Source of the DNA: QFOX01 sp033763655
GTDB taxonomy: Bacteria > Pseudomonadota > Alphaproteobacteria > Rickettsiales > UBA3002
Reading direction: 5' to 3'
NCBI GenBank assembly: GCA_033763655.1
Contig: JANRKD010000025.1
Span: forward strand, 1 to 36,984
Length of the DNA: 36,984 nucleotides
In this document: one piece after another, positions 24,154 through 31,505 of the stretch
Layout of the letters: every line of letters starts with the position of its first letter
Position numbering within the stretch: the stretch's first letter is position 1
Notes under the pieces: model-generated
The model's input: the letters and a program-made list of their open reading frames with translations, nothing else
Told to the model about the DNA's origin: nothing
Databases searched by the model: none
Position numbers and translations under genes: made by a program

Positions 24154-25868
24154 GCGGCATTCCTTTCAGGTTCGGTGGGTGAGTAAGATTCGGGAGTAGC
24201 GAGCAGGCCGTTGCGCATCCAGCGCGCGAACCATTCGGAGAGGTTGGTAAGCAGTTCCTCTTCCGGCAGGTGTGTGTCGCGCTGCAACTGTTCGAGCGCC
24301 TCGCCGACGGGCACACCCGCAAACAGCTTAGCCAGCAGGTGATATTCGGTTTCGCCCAGATCCATCCGCCAGACGATATTCTCGTGACGGAAAACCGCAA
24401 GGAAAGTTTTTTCGGGGTCGGGCGCGGCGGTCGGGTTTTCCTCTTCCTTCACCGCGCGGTAATAGCGGTTCACCGGGTAGTTAAAAGCAAACAACTGCAA
24501 CGCCCGGCGCGGGTAAAGCACCGCTTCCATCAGCGTTTCGGCGGTCATTTCCGCGAGATGTCCGGGCGTCAGCGGCTCGGTTTCCGCCGGGTCGCCCAAT
24601 TGCGCAATTGCGCTTTCAAGCGCGCAGAGTTCGAGCGCGAAGGCGTCGCGCGCAGGGTGACGCGCCAGAAACTCCGGCAGCTTGGCGCTGTAGCGCCCGA
24701 TGTTGAAATGATCCGACTGCGCGACATTGACAAAATCCCGCAGGAGCTGATCATAGACCTCCTCGCCGAGGTAATGGCGCAGCACGGGGTAATCGTCGGT
24801 CGTGACGTTGTGAAGGCGGAAGCGGTAGGCGTTCAGATAGACCCCGAGCTGGTCGGCGGCCGGGAACTCCGCCTTGGCGCGGATCCATTCTTCGGGCTTG
24901 CTGTCAATGGCGGCGCCGAGCAGGATGGCGTCCTGCATCCGGCCTTGCGCCTCGGCCAGCGGGGTGATGCGGTTGGCGACATAACGCTCCTGCGCCGTCG
25001 CCAGGTCGGGCAATGCGCCGTGCAGATGCGCGCGGCTCGCCGCTTCTTTCGCTTTGTCCAGCTCCGCATTAAGCACCGCGAATTCGGGGATGTTGTCGTC
25101 CCACTCGATCATGGTGTTGATGGTGCGCCCCGCCTGATGGATGACGTACTGGTACATCGTCCAGACTTCATCGACCACATGATCGTCGTGCGTGTCAATG
25201 ATGTGGGTGCCCTTGTTAGTGTGCCCCGAGAGGTGAATCTGGATGACGCGGTCAAGCGGCAGCGCGTCGAGGTAGGCTTTGGGGTCGAGCCGGTGGTTGT
25301 AGCAGCTGACATAGACGTTGTTGACATCGAGCAGCAGGTTGCAGCCGGACTCCTCCGCCATGCGCGCGATGAACTCGGCCTCGGGAATTTGCGAGGTTTT
25401 GAACTCGAGGTAGGTCGAGGGATTTTCAAGCACCAGCGGGCGGCCCAGAACATCCTGCACCTGTTTAATCCGCCCGACAATATGGGTGAGCGCTTCGGGC
25501 GTATAGGGCACGGGCAGCAGGTCGTGCGTGTTTTTATGCGCCACCCCCGTCCAGCATAAATGGTCGGATATCCAGGCAGGTTTCAGCCAATCGGCCAGTT
25601 TTTTCAGCTTGCGCAGGTATTCGGAATCCAGCGGGTCGATGGTGCCGATCGACATGCCGATGCCGTGCATGACCACGGGATAGCGCTCGGCAATGCGCGC
25701 GAGGTTGCGCAAGGGGCGCCCCTCGGTATCCATGAAATTTTCGGAGATAATTTCGAACCAGCCGACCGTGGGCCAGTGCTCGAAAATATGGCGGTAATGC
25801 GGGATGCGCAGCCCGAGGCCAAAACCAAGTTCAGGAAAAACTGTCGGACGAGGGGTCATGCGGGGCAT
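24150..25868 (-). CDS. fused MNIO oxygenase-DUF2063 protein (BufB-BufC fusion) for bufferin modification
   Basis: 572 residues from the ATG at 25868 (an ATG at 25859 is equally possible, and neither has a Shine-Dalgarno). Residues about 12-285 form a DUF692/MNIO domain, a multinuclear iron oxygenase related to MbnB. Candidate ligands are visible by alignment from memory: His68 (MHGIGMSIG), His103 (SDHLCWTG), Glu148 (LENPSTYLE), Asp181 (LDVNNVYVS), His212 (IHLSGH), Asp225/His227 (DTHDDH), Glu255 (EWDDNIP). Residues about 285-572 are the DUF2063 partner (LGVYLNAYRFRLHNVTTDDYPVLRHYLGEE), normally a separate protein, BufC, which recruits the precursor. In bufferins this pair oxidises Cys of a secreted peptide to 5-thiooxazoles that bind copper. 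It lies between the precursor (60 bp upstream) and doxX (4-bp overlap). Confidence 0.88.
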   Translation of the reverse strand: MPRMTPRPTVFPELGFGLGLRIPHYRHIFEHWPTVGWFEIISENFMDTEGRPLRNLARIAERYPVVMHGIGMSIGTIDPLDSEYLRKLKKLADWLKPAWISDHLCWTGVAHKNTHDLLPVPYTPEALTHIVGRIKQVQDVLGRPLVLENPSTYLEFKTSQIPEAEFIARMAEESGCNLLLDVNNVYVSCYNHRLDPKAYLDALPLDRVIQIHLSGHTNKGTHIIDTHDDHVVDEVWTMYQYVIHQAGRTINTMIEWDDNIPEFAVLNAELDKAKEAASRAHLHGALPDLATAQERYVANRITPLAEAQGRMQDAILLGAAIDSKPEEWIRAKAEFPAADQLGVYLNAYRFRLHNVTTDDYPVLRHYLGEEVYDQLLRDFVNVAQSDHFNIGRYSAKLPEFLARHPARDAFALELCALESAIAQLGDPAETEPLTPGHLAEMTAETLMEAVLYPRRALQLFAFNYPVNRYYRAVKEEENPTAAPDPEKTFLAVFRHENIVWRMDLGETEYHLLAKLFAGVPVGEALEQLQRDTHLPEEELLTNLSEWFARWMRNGLLATPESYSPTEPERNAA

Positions 25869-25879
25869 CCCGGAGGTGG

Positions 25880-25906
25880 AAAAAGCGGGGATGTTGCCAC
25901 CCCCGC
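25880..25906 (-). terminator. hairpin with T-tract between precursor and enzyme (attenuator-like)
   Basis: Reading the minus strand: a 9-bp stem beginning GCGGGG (with one G-U pair) closed by a GCAA tetraloop (loop 25897-25894), followed by TTTTT (25884-25880). It lies 22 bp after the precursor stop and just before the bufBC start. It should end part of the transcripts and leave more precursor than enzyme mRNA. Confidence 0.65.
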
Positions 25907-25928
25907 CTCTTCTCATGTGCAGCAGGGA

Positions 25929-26198
25929 TTACTTCTTGCTGCCGTCGGTCGCGCAACCGCCCTGACCTTTACACTCGTTCAGGCCTTTGCATGCGTTCTT
26001 CTCGGTTTTGCAGCCGCCTTTACCTTTGCAGGAGTTTTTGCCTGCACAGGCGTGCTTGTCGGTGGCGTGTTCTGCGGTTGCTGCTTTTTCCGGAGCAGCG
26101 GCTTTGTCGGCAGCGTTTGCAACGCCGGCGGTCATGAAGCCGGCGGCGAGAAGGCCGGCGAGTGCTGCGGTTGCAAGTTTATTCGAAGTGATTGCCAT
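25929..26198 (-). CDS. secreted six-Cys bufferin precursor (BufA2-like)
   Basis: 89 residues from the ATG at 26198, with GGAGA 5 nt upstream. The longer frame to 26249 lacks such a site. A signal peptide (about residues 1-29, ending GVANA|AD) exports it to the periplasm. The mature part has an Ala/Lys/Glu-rich spacer, then two tandem copies of CX5CX5C: Cys51/57/63 and Cys70/76/82, with KNSCKGKGGC and LNECKGQGGC as cores. This fits a small MNIO substrate peptide of the BufA2 style, and the next gene is the MNIO-DUF2063 enzyme. Expected role: copper sequestration after Cys modification. The BufA2 assignment is from memory and should be checked; it is clearly not the DUF2282 type. Confidence 0.78.
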   Translation of the reverse strand: MAITSNKLATAALAGLLAAGFMTAGVANAADKAAAPEKAATAEHATDKHACAGKNSCKGKGGCKTEKNACKGLNECKGQGGCATDGSKK

Positions 26199-26260
26199 GA
26201 AAGTCTCCATTGACGTGGGGTTGCTATAACCGTGTTCCCAATGAACCATCGGTTGTGGAT

Positions 26261-26289
26261 GTTATAAATTTGTGTGGGGGGGCGGTCAA
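26261..26289 (-). promoter_or_regulatory. sigma70-type promoter of the bufA2-bufBC-doxX operon
   Basis: Minus strand: TTGACC (26289-26284), 17 bp including a run of seven C, TATAAC (26266-26261). The leader would be about 55 nt to the ATG at 26198. Confidence 0.6.
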
Positions 26290-26350
26290 ACGAAAACCAT
26301 GAAAATGTGCCGGATTCAGCCGCCTGGAAGCAGGCTCCATTTAGAATTAA

Positions 26351-26376
26351 TTCGCGGCCGTTCAGGCGAAGGTTAC
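26351..26376 (-). promoter_or_regulatory. candidate ECF (SigF-type) promoter of the bufferin operon
   Basis: Minus strand: GTAACC (26376-26371), exactly 16 bp, CGAA (26354-26351). This matches the GTAACC-N16-CGAA motif I recall for the Caulobacter crescentus ECF sigma factor SigF, whose regulon includes DUF692/DUF2282-type genes. It points towards the minus-strand operon with a leader of about 150 nt. No sigF gene is in the window. Confidence 0.5.
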
Positions 26377-26445
26377 ACTGCGCTAGAATGGGCGGAATAA
26401 TCAGGAAATATGCGCTTTATTACGCCGGAAAAATGGCGATGTGCG

Positions 26446-26474
26446 TTGACGCATCGCCGCGTTTGCCCTAAGTT
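26446..26474 (+). promoter_or_regulatory. sigma70-type promoter of the DUF2282 precursor gene
   Basis: TTGACG at 26446-26451, 17-bp spacer, TAAGTT at 26469-26474, about 53 bp before the ATG at 26528. A weaker alternative (TTCAGG-17-TAGAAT) lies at about 26361-26389. Confidence 0.5.
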
Positions 26475-26527
26475 GTTTACGCCCGTTAAAGGCAGGAAGC
26501 ATTGAACCCCATTCATGAGGAATGATT

Positions 26528-26773
26528 ATGAACAAGAAACTTCTCGCAGCAGCAGTCATGGCCGCCCTCGTCAGCGGCACCGCCGCTCAGGCCGCCGACA
26601 AACCCGAGCGTGAAAAATGCTACGGCGTCGCAAAGGCCGGTAAGAACGACTGCGCCGCCAAAGACGGCAGCAGCTCGTGTGCAGGTCAGTCGAAAAAAGA
26701 CCATGATGCCAACAACTGGATCTATGTGCCCAAAGGCCTGTGCGATAAACTCGCCGGTGGCGTGAAAGCGTAA
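26528..26773 (+). CDS. DUF2282 bufferin precursor (BufA1-like)
   Basis: 81 residues from the ATG at 26528, placed 6 nt after GAGGA. An ATG at 26522 sits too close to that site. Signal peptide MNKKLLAAAVMAALVSGTAA followed by QAAD. The mature peptide has the DUF2282 four-Cys pattern: Cys31 (EKCYGVAKAGKNDC), Cys42, Cys51 (SSSCAGQSKKD) and Cys72 (YVPKGLCDKL). In characterised BufA1 the two inner Cys become 5-thiooxazoles and the outer pair forms a disulfide, giving a copper-binding periplasmic peptide. Here it is a stand-alone gene divergent from the enzyme operon, with its own promoter and terminator. Confidence 0.92.
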   Translation: MNKKLLAAAVMAALVSGTAAQAADKPEREKCYGVAKAGKNDCAAKDGSSSCAGQSKKDHDANNWIYVPKGLCDKLAGGVKA

Positions 26774-26794
26774 GCGTTTGACGCAGACGTATCG

Positions 26795-26825
26795 AAAAGG
26801 GCTGCAGCGATGCAGCCCTTTTTTT
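26795..26825 (+). terminator. strong intrinsic terminator after bufA1
   Basis: AAAAGGGCTGCA (26795-26806), loop GCGA, exact complement TGCAGCCCTTTT (26811-26822), then more T. An A-run on the left makes it likely to work in both directions, separating bufA1 from the convergent NRDE gene. Confidence 0.9.
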
Positions 26826-26867
26826 GTGGCCTGCAACGCCGCCCGGAGGAATGGGCGGTGCGGGTCG

Positions 26868-27569
26868 CTACAGCGCGGGTTGCTGTAAACTGACGGGTGC
26901 GAGTTGCGCTACCGGCCAATAGCGCATGGCGGGCGCGGCATCCTGCGTCAGGATGATTTGCGTCAGGCTGGTGGTGTGCGATTCCGGACGCGCCATCAGG
27001 ATGCCCGAGCGTTCGCCGCCTACTTCCTGCCAGCGGTGAATGAGCGGGATGCCCTGCGCGTCGTAAGGTCGCCCGAGTGCCTGCCATTGCGCAAACGCGG
27101 CATGGCGCGCCGGCAATACCGCGTCGGCGTTCCACGAGGAGGAGGTGACGATGAAATCCGCGCCGTCGCTGTGCGCCTCGCGTTGCAACGCCTGCCCGTC
27201 CCAGTGGAATAATTCCCAGGTGCCATAGCGCCCGAGCAGCAGGCGAAACGGGCGGTAGCGTGCCACATCCATTGCCGCAAGCGCGGCGGCTTGGGTGTCG
27301 TCGGCCAGTAGCAGTTCGGGCACAATCCCCCCGCGCGACGGGGCTGGGGCGGGCGGTGTGTAAGGTGCATAGCTGTTGAGCAGGCAGGCCCAGTTGCCCT
27401 GTGGGGTGAGGCCCATCCAGGTGCCGCCCGCCGGGCCGTCACGCGGGGCGGTGAGGTTGCCGTGTGGCCACGGGGCGGGGGGCTGCTCGCCGTGGCGGGT
27501 GCGCTGCTCGTCGCGGTTCATGCTGATGAGGGTGTCGCGCCCGCGCCGTACGACCGTTACCGTGCACAT
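26868..27569 (-). CDS. NRDE/TANGO2-family protein
   Basis: 233 residues. It begins MCTV and carries the eponymous NRDE motif at about residues 18-21 (SMNRDEQRTR), then GGTWMGLTPQGNWACLLN. The Cys2 and Asn-Arg-Asp-Glu layout is typical of this Ntn-hydrolase-like family (TANGO2 in eukaryotes, linked to heme and lipid handling). The bacterial role is unknown. It is the last gene of a minus-strand group, starting 15 bp after the DinB-like gene. The C-terminal QTSLTQIILTQDA-type strand is conserved in the family. Confidence 0.85.
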   Translation of the reverse strand: MCTVTVVRRGRDTLISMNRDEQRTRHGEQPPAPWPHGNLTAPRDGPAGGTWMGLTPQGNWACLLNSYAPYTPPAPAPSRGGIVPELLLADDTQAAALAAMDVARYRPFRLLLGRYGTWELFHWDGQALQREAHSDGADFIVTSSSWNADAVLPARHAAFAQWQALGRPYDAQGIPLIHRWQEVGGERSGILMARPESHTTSLTQIILTQDAAPAMRYWPVAQLAPVSLQQPAL

Positions 27570-27584
27570 ACGAACGGGCGGCGG

Positions 27585-28163
27585 CTAGCCATGCAATTGC
27601 TCGCGGTAAATCTGAGTAGCCACCGCCACTCCCATCTGCGCGCCCAACGCAATATCCATCGCCGCCGCCTGCATTTTGATGATGGCAAGATGGTGTATCG
27701 CATGCTGCAGCATAAATAATATCTCGCGCCCGAGGCTGGTGGTCAGGGTGATTTTTCTGCCGCCGACAAAGGCGGTTTCGCGCAGCAGCAGCGGGTGATG
27801 GGCGCTAAGGCGCAGCACGGCCTGCGTGAGCTTCGCGTGCAGTTGCGGCAGGATGGCGGCGACCGCCTCGGGGTCACTTTCATACGCGGCGTTATGGGCG
27901 CGGCTCTCGTAATCAATGACGCCGCTTTCGAGATTATCCGCCAATACCTGCATGAACTCCAGCAGGTGACGCATATGCGCGCCTACCGAGGATTCTCCGC
28001 CCACCGCCTTGCAGTAGGCCGCCGCCGGCAGCGTTGCGAGCACCTGTTGCAGGTCGGCGAGGATGCGGTCGAGGCCGCCGGTGAGGGCGCAGGCGCACTC
28101 CGCTTCGGCGGTGCCGGGGTGCAGGGGGGTGATGCTGGCTGGGGCGGCGAGGGGCTGGGTCAT
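27585..28163 (-). CDS. DinB-like four-helix metal-binding protein
   Basis: 192 residues, all helical. His positions fit the DinB/YfiT metal site: SVGAHMRHLLEFMQVL (about 60-75) and MLQHAIHHLAIIKMQA (about 150-165). Members are Zn/Ni-binding and often thiol-dependent transferases, and the substrate is unknown. Two Cys near residues 24-26 (ECACAL) could be structural. It lies 6 bp after the ATP-grasp gene and 15 bp before the NRDE gene. DinB- and NRDE-like genes next to each other recur in proteobacteria. Confidence 0.72.
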   Translation of the reverse strand: MTQPLAAPASITPLHPGTAEAECACALTGGLDRILADLQQVLATLPAAAYCKAVGGESSVGAHMRHLLEFMQVLADNLESGVIDYESRAHNAAYESDPEAVAAILPQLHAKLTQAVLRLSAHHPLLLRETAFVGGRKITLTTSLGREILFMLQHAIHHLAIIKMQAAAMDIALGAQMGVAVATQIYREQLHG

Positions 28164-28169
28164 AAATGC

Positions 28170-29300
28170 TCAATAGGTGGAAGGGTAGTGTCGAATCATG
28201 CGCTTTTCATTGCGGTAATCAGCCCACAATGCCGCCGGTGTCAAGAGTTTCGCGCCCGCGCGGCGGTTAATCGCGCCGATTTTCCAGGCAAGGTAACATT
28301 GTTCCATGAGGTCGCGCCAGGCTTTGAGCAGCGACACTTCCGCATCCCAGATATGGGTGGACTCGGCCCCGGCCCCGTTGATTTCGAGGATGGTAAAGGC
28401 GGCTTCCCCGGCGCGGATACGCTCGAAATCATCGAAGCGGATGTCGTAGCGTCCGAAATAAAACCCGGGGATTTTCTGCGATAGCCGGTCGAACAGCGCC
28501 TCCATTTCGGGGGTCACGAGGGCGTCGCCATTGCGGAAAATAGTGCCCTTGCTGTGATTGCCCGCGAAGGCCAGCCGCACCGCTTCGCCCTTTTCAGGCA
28601 CCGTGTCAAGCCGGTCGGCAAAGCGCGGGAAGTAAATATCCGCCAGCCGCCCCGCGCGCGGGTCACGGCGGATTAATGTGCGCAGATTGGAAACCCCATC
28701 GCCCAGCACATAGGGAAAATATTTCAGGGTCAGCGATAAAATCCGGCCCCGCGCCTCGTGCGGCTGGCGAACATAAAACACCCCCGCTTCGCCTTCGCAA
28801 TCAATCAGCCGCTGCACAATCACATCGGCGTTTTTCGGGAAATGCTGCAGGTAGTTTTCAAGCTCCGCTGCGGTGTAAAGCGGGCGCACCCCGGCGCCCC
28901 GGCAGCCTTTATCGGGCTTGGCGACCAGCGGGAAATCCAGCCCGTTTTCCGGCAGCGCCGCAAGGATCGCCGCTGCTTCATGGGCGGCATCCCCCGTGCC
29001 GCGCCGCCGCCGGATGAACGGCGCCACGTTCTCGCCCAGATAGCGTTGCACGACTGTCAGAATGTCGCTTTTGGATTCACCGACAATCCCGCCCACGGGG
29101 AAGGCAGGGTTGACCCCTGTGGGCAGCAGCAGCCCGCGAAAGCGCAACGCCAGCAGCAGCGCCCACAGCACCACCGGCGCATAAAACAGCCACATCGGCC
29201 AGAATTCGAACAGGCTCAGCGGCTTTTTGCCCTGCACCAGCGGCGGAAAGCCCGCGGGCGCCAGCGGTGCGCTCAGGGCGATGGCGCGCTCAGACGGCAT
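28170..29300 (-). CDS. ATP-grasp ligase with an N-terminal membrane segment
   Basis: 376 residues. One or two membrane segments at about 30-58 (FWPMWLFYAPVVLWALLLALRF) place the enzyme at the inner membrane. The ATP-grasp fold follows: nucleotide-binding Lys in FPLVAKPDKGCRGAGVRP (about 122-139), VIVQRLIDCEGEAGVFYV, and the Mg-binding FTILEINGAGAESTHIWD near 315-330. ATP-grasp enzymes join a carboxylate to an amine or thiol via an acyl phosphate. The substrate is not recognisable. It overlaps the DedA gene by 11 bp and is probably translationally coupled to it. Confidence 0.8.
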   Translation of the reverse strand: MPSERAIALSAPLAPAGFPPLVQGKKPLSLFEFWPMWLFYAPVVLWALLLALRFRGLLLPTGVNPAFPVGGIVGESKSDILTVVQRYLGENVAPFIRRRRGTGDAAHEAAAILAALPENGLDFPLVAKPDKGCRGAGVRPLYTAAELENYLQHFPKNADVIVQRLIDCEGEAGVFYVRQPHEARGRILSLTLKYFPYVLGDGVSNLRTLIRRDPRAGRLADIYFPRFADRLDTVPEKGEAVRLAFAGNHSKGTIFRNGDALVTPEMEALFDRLSQKIPGFYFGRYDIRFDDFERIRAGEAAFTILEINGAGAESTHIWDAEVSLLKAWRDLMEQCYLAWKIGAINRRAGAKLLTPAALWADYRNEKRMIRHYPSTY

Positions 29301-29883
29301 AACGGCGGCCTTTCGCGTGGTAGAGGGTCGCGCCTGCCATCAGCAGCGACACGGGCAGCAGCAACCATGCCGAAGAAATACCCAGCATGCTCTCGACCAC
29401 GCGGGCAAGGTTAAAGCCGCCAAACGTCACCAATGCCACCCACACCCCGACCGTCAGCAGCGAAATGGCGGCGTAGCGCGCAAACGGCACCCGCACCAGC
29501 CCGGCGGCAAGGAAGGTCGGCAGGCGCGAGGCCGGAATCACGCGGCAGATGACCAGCATCGGCAGCAATTGCGTGCGCATCCGTGCCACGCGCGATTGCG
29601 TCGCGGGCCGCGCCAGCCGCCGTGCGATGAAGGGCAGGTGTTGCAGCCAGCGCCCGGCAGTGTAAAGCAGCATGTCGCCGCCGGTAATCCCGAAATAAAG
29701 CCCGAGCACCACCGGCAGCAGGTGGTCGGCCTCGTGGTGGAGGATGGCCACACCGATGAGCAGCGCCACATCCTCGAACACGAGGCTGAGCAGGGCCAGT
29801 GCCACCGCCATCACCAGCGGCGAAAGCTGCCAGTAATGTTCGGGCCGGAACCAGTCCGCCACCATCGCCCACCACGGATCCAT
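29290..29883 (-). CDS. DedA/VTT-domain membrane protein
   Basis: 197 residues with about five membrane segments. The VTT/DedA pattern is visible: FEDVALLIGVAIL where DedA has E..P..P.E, LYFGITGGDMLLYTAGRWLQ (the G..gd...Y..G motif), and VICRVIPASRLPTFLAAGLVRVPF (the R.iPg.R motif). Members are lipid transporters or scramblases, including undecaprenyl-phosphate carriers. Given the overlap with a membrane-bound ATP-grasp enzyme, the pair may act on a lipid-linked substrate. This last point is inference. Confidence 0.85.
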   Translation of the reverse strand: MDPWWAMVADWFRPEHYWQLSPLVMAVALALLSLVFEDVALLIGVAILHHEADHLLPVVLGLYFGITGGDMLLYTAGRWLQHLPFIARRLARPATQSRVARMRTQLLPMLVICRVIPASRLPTFLAAGLVRVPFARYAAISLLTVGVWVALVTFGGFNLARVVESMLGISSAWLLLPVSLLMAGATLYHAKGRRYAV

Positions 29884-29898
29884 GCCGATACCCGTCCG

Positions 29899-30411
29899 CT
29901 AATGGCGAAAGATTTTGAAGATAAACGCCCGGTCGTGCAGCAGCAGCGCCGCCGCACTCAGCCACACGCCGGTGGCCATGACGAACAATGTGCCGCCGTC
30001 ATCCGCTACGTTGATGCCCAGCGGCGTGAAGAGGTGGAAGAAAATCGCGCCGGAAATAATCCCGAGCGCCAGCGCCGCCCCCGCGACGCGCAGAATCACC
30101 CGCCGCGTCGGCAACGAAATCAGCAGCAGGAGGGCCGCCACCAGCTCGGCGCTGGCAATCACCTTGGCCGCGAAAATACCGCCCGGCGCAAACAGCCCGG
30201 GAAAGCCCAGCCCCGCCGCCCATGCATCGAGCGTGGCAAAAATGAACTGCGTTTCGGGTGCGCCGGAAAACTTAAAGAACAGCGACTGCACAAATACCAG
30301 CGCAATATAAAGCACCAGCACGATCTGGATTTTTGCCGTCTTTGCAGCGCGGAACCGGAAGGGACAGAAGGCCGTCTGGCTTGTTTCCTGCGAGGGGTGT
30401 TGCGTTTCCAT
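29899..30411 (-). CDS. DoxX-like membrane protein
   Basis: 170 residues with four membrane segments (about 28-48, 80-103, 108-132, 140-157). VLYIALVFVQSLFFKFSGAPE and ASAELVAALLLLISLPTR follow the DoxX layout, but without the Cys tails of the DoxX protein at 23665. It is the first gene of the minus-strand group DoxX-like, DedA, ATP-grasp, DinB-like, NRDE. Its role is unknown; DoxX proteins have been linked to quinone or thiosulfate oxidation and to metal stress. Confidence 0.72.
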   Translation of the reverse strand: METQHPSQETSQTAFCPFRFRAAKTAKIQIVLVLYIALVFVQSLFFKFSGAPETQFIFATLDAWAAGLGFPGLFAPGGIFAAKVIASAELVAALLLLISLPTRRVILRVAGAALALGIISGAIFFHLFTPLGINVADDGGTLFVMATGVWLSAAALLLHDRAFIFKIFRH

Positions 30412-30541
30412 AGCGTTCGCTTTGCGGTTAAGGGGTTACGGACAATCGGGCCGGGCGTCCTGCACGGCTTCCTATGGCCCTATTCTCGGCCATGCGGCAA
30501 ATAGTTACGCGCGGGCATCGGCTCTGCGCCCGCTATCTGCG

Positions 30542-30572
30542 CATATAGCCCTTATGCACCCGCGCGAGTCAA
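30542..30572 (-). promoter_or_regulatory. possible promoter of the DoxX-like/DedA/ATP-grasp operon
   Basis: Minus strand: TTGACT (30572-30567), 19 bp, TATATG (30547-30542). The boxes are good but the spacer is long. The 287-bp gap 30412-30698 holds no gene. Confidence 0.35.
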
Positions 30573-30698
30573 GACATAAAGCCGCTTTTAGCGCCCGGTT
30601 CGTTCGTTTTTGACGTTGTATTTCGATGGCGCTCCAGTATCATCCGCCGGTAATTTCCTGCTTCATACTCCCCCATCCGCCCCGCACAAGGACTGCTT

Positions 30699-31391
30699 AT
30701 GCTTCCGCGCTACCGCACCCCGGCCCGCCTTGTTTTCGCCTTGTTTCTCATCGGTTTTGGCCTGACCGCCCATGCCGCACCGGCCGCCTTCACGCTTGAG
30801 GTCGAGGGGGTCGCCGCCGGGGCGCCCATCCCCGAAGCGCAGGCGCTCTGCGTGCCCGTGGCCGGGGGCAAAAGCCGCCCTGTCGCCGCTGCCCAGCGCC
30901 CGGCCTTCCGCTGGTCGGGCGCACCGGAAGGCACCCGCAGCTTCGCCGTCTTCATGATGGACCCCGATGTGCCCGCCGACTTCACGGATGCCGGCAAGGA
31001 GGGCAAAACCATCGCTGAAACTGCAAAACGGCAGGAGTTTTTCCACTGGGGTGTGGTCGATATTGCCCCCGATGTTACCACCATCGCCGGTGGAAAAGCC
31101 GACACCGCCTTGCCTTCGGGGCGCGAACTCCCCAACAGCCTCGGCGCGGCGGGCTATGTGCCGCACCCGGGTCAGTATGGTGGCCCATGCCCGCCCTGGA
31201 ACGACGCGCGCATTCACCATTATCACTTCATCGTCCTTGCGCTTGATGCGCCCGCACCCGCCCTTCCTGCCGATACCGCCAAAAGCGCCTTTGACCGCCT
31301 GATGGCCAGCCCGCATCTGCTCGACAAGGCGACGGTGGTGGGCACCTACACGCTCAACGCCGCCCTGCGCGCGCCCTCCCAACGCCGATGA
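30699..31391 (+). CDS. secreted PEBP-family (YbhB/YbcL, Raf-kinase-inhibitor-like) protein
   Basis: 230 residues with a signal peptide (cleavage near residue 26, AHA|AP). PEBP signatures: MMDPDVP (about 87-93), FFHWGVVDIAP (about 112-122) and YGGPCPPWNDARIHHYHFIVLALD (about 160-183). The ligand-binding pocket His residues in HHYHF are present. Bacterial PEBP proteins are of uncertain function. It stands alone, divergent from the DoxX-like operon and followed by the tRNA-Ser region. Confidence 0.88.
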   Translation: MLPRYRTPARLVFALFLIGFGLTAHAAPAAFTLEVEGVAAGAPIPEAQALCVPVAGGKSRPVAAAQRPAFRWSGAPEGTRSFAVFMMDPDVPADFTDAGKEGKTIAETAKRQEFFHWGVVDIAPDVTTIAGGKADTALPSGRELPNSLGAAGYVPHPGQYGGPCPPWNDARIHHYHFIVLALDAPAPALPADTAKSAFDRLMASPHLLDKATVVGTYTLNAALRAPSQRR

Positions 31392-31505
31392 CACATGGGC
31401 AGGGCGGGTGCAATGCAGAGCAAAGTGCAGGGTGAGGGGGCGCCGCGCCTTGAAACGCGGTGAAGGTGGGGAGGTTTATTGCCGTCCGAAAGGACATTCT
31501 GATAG

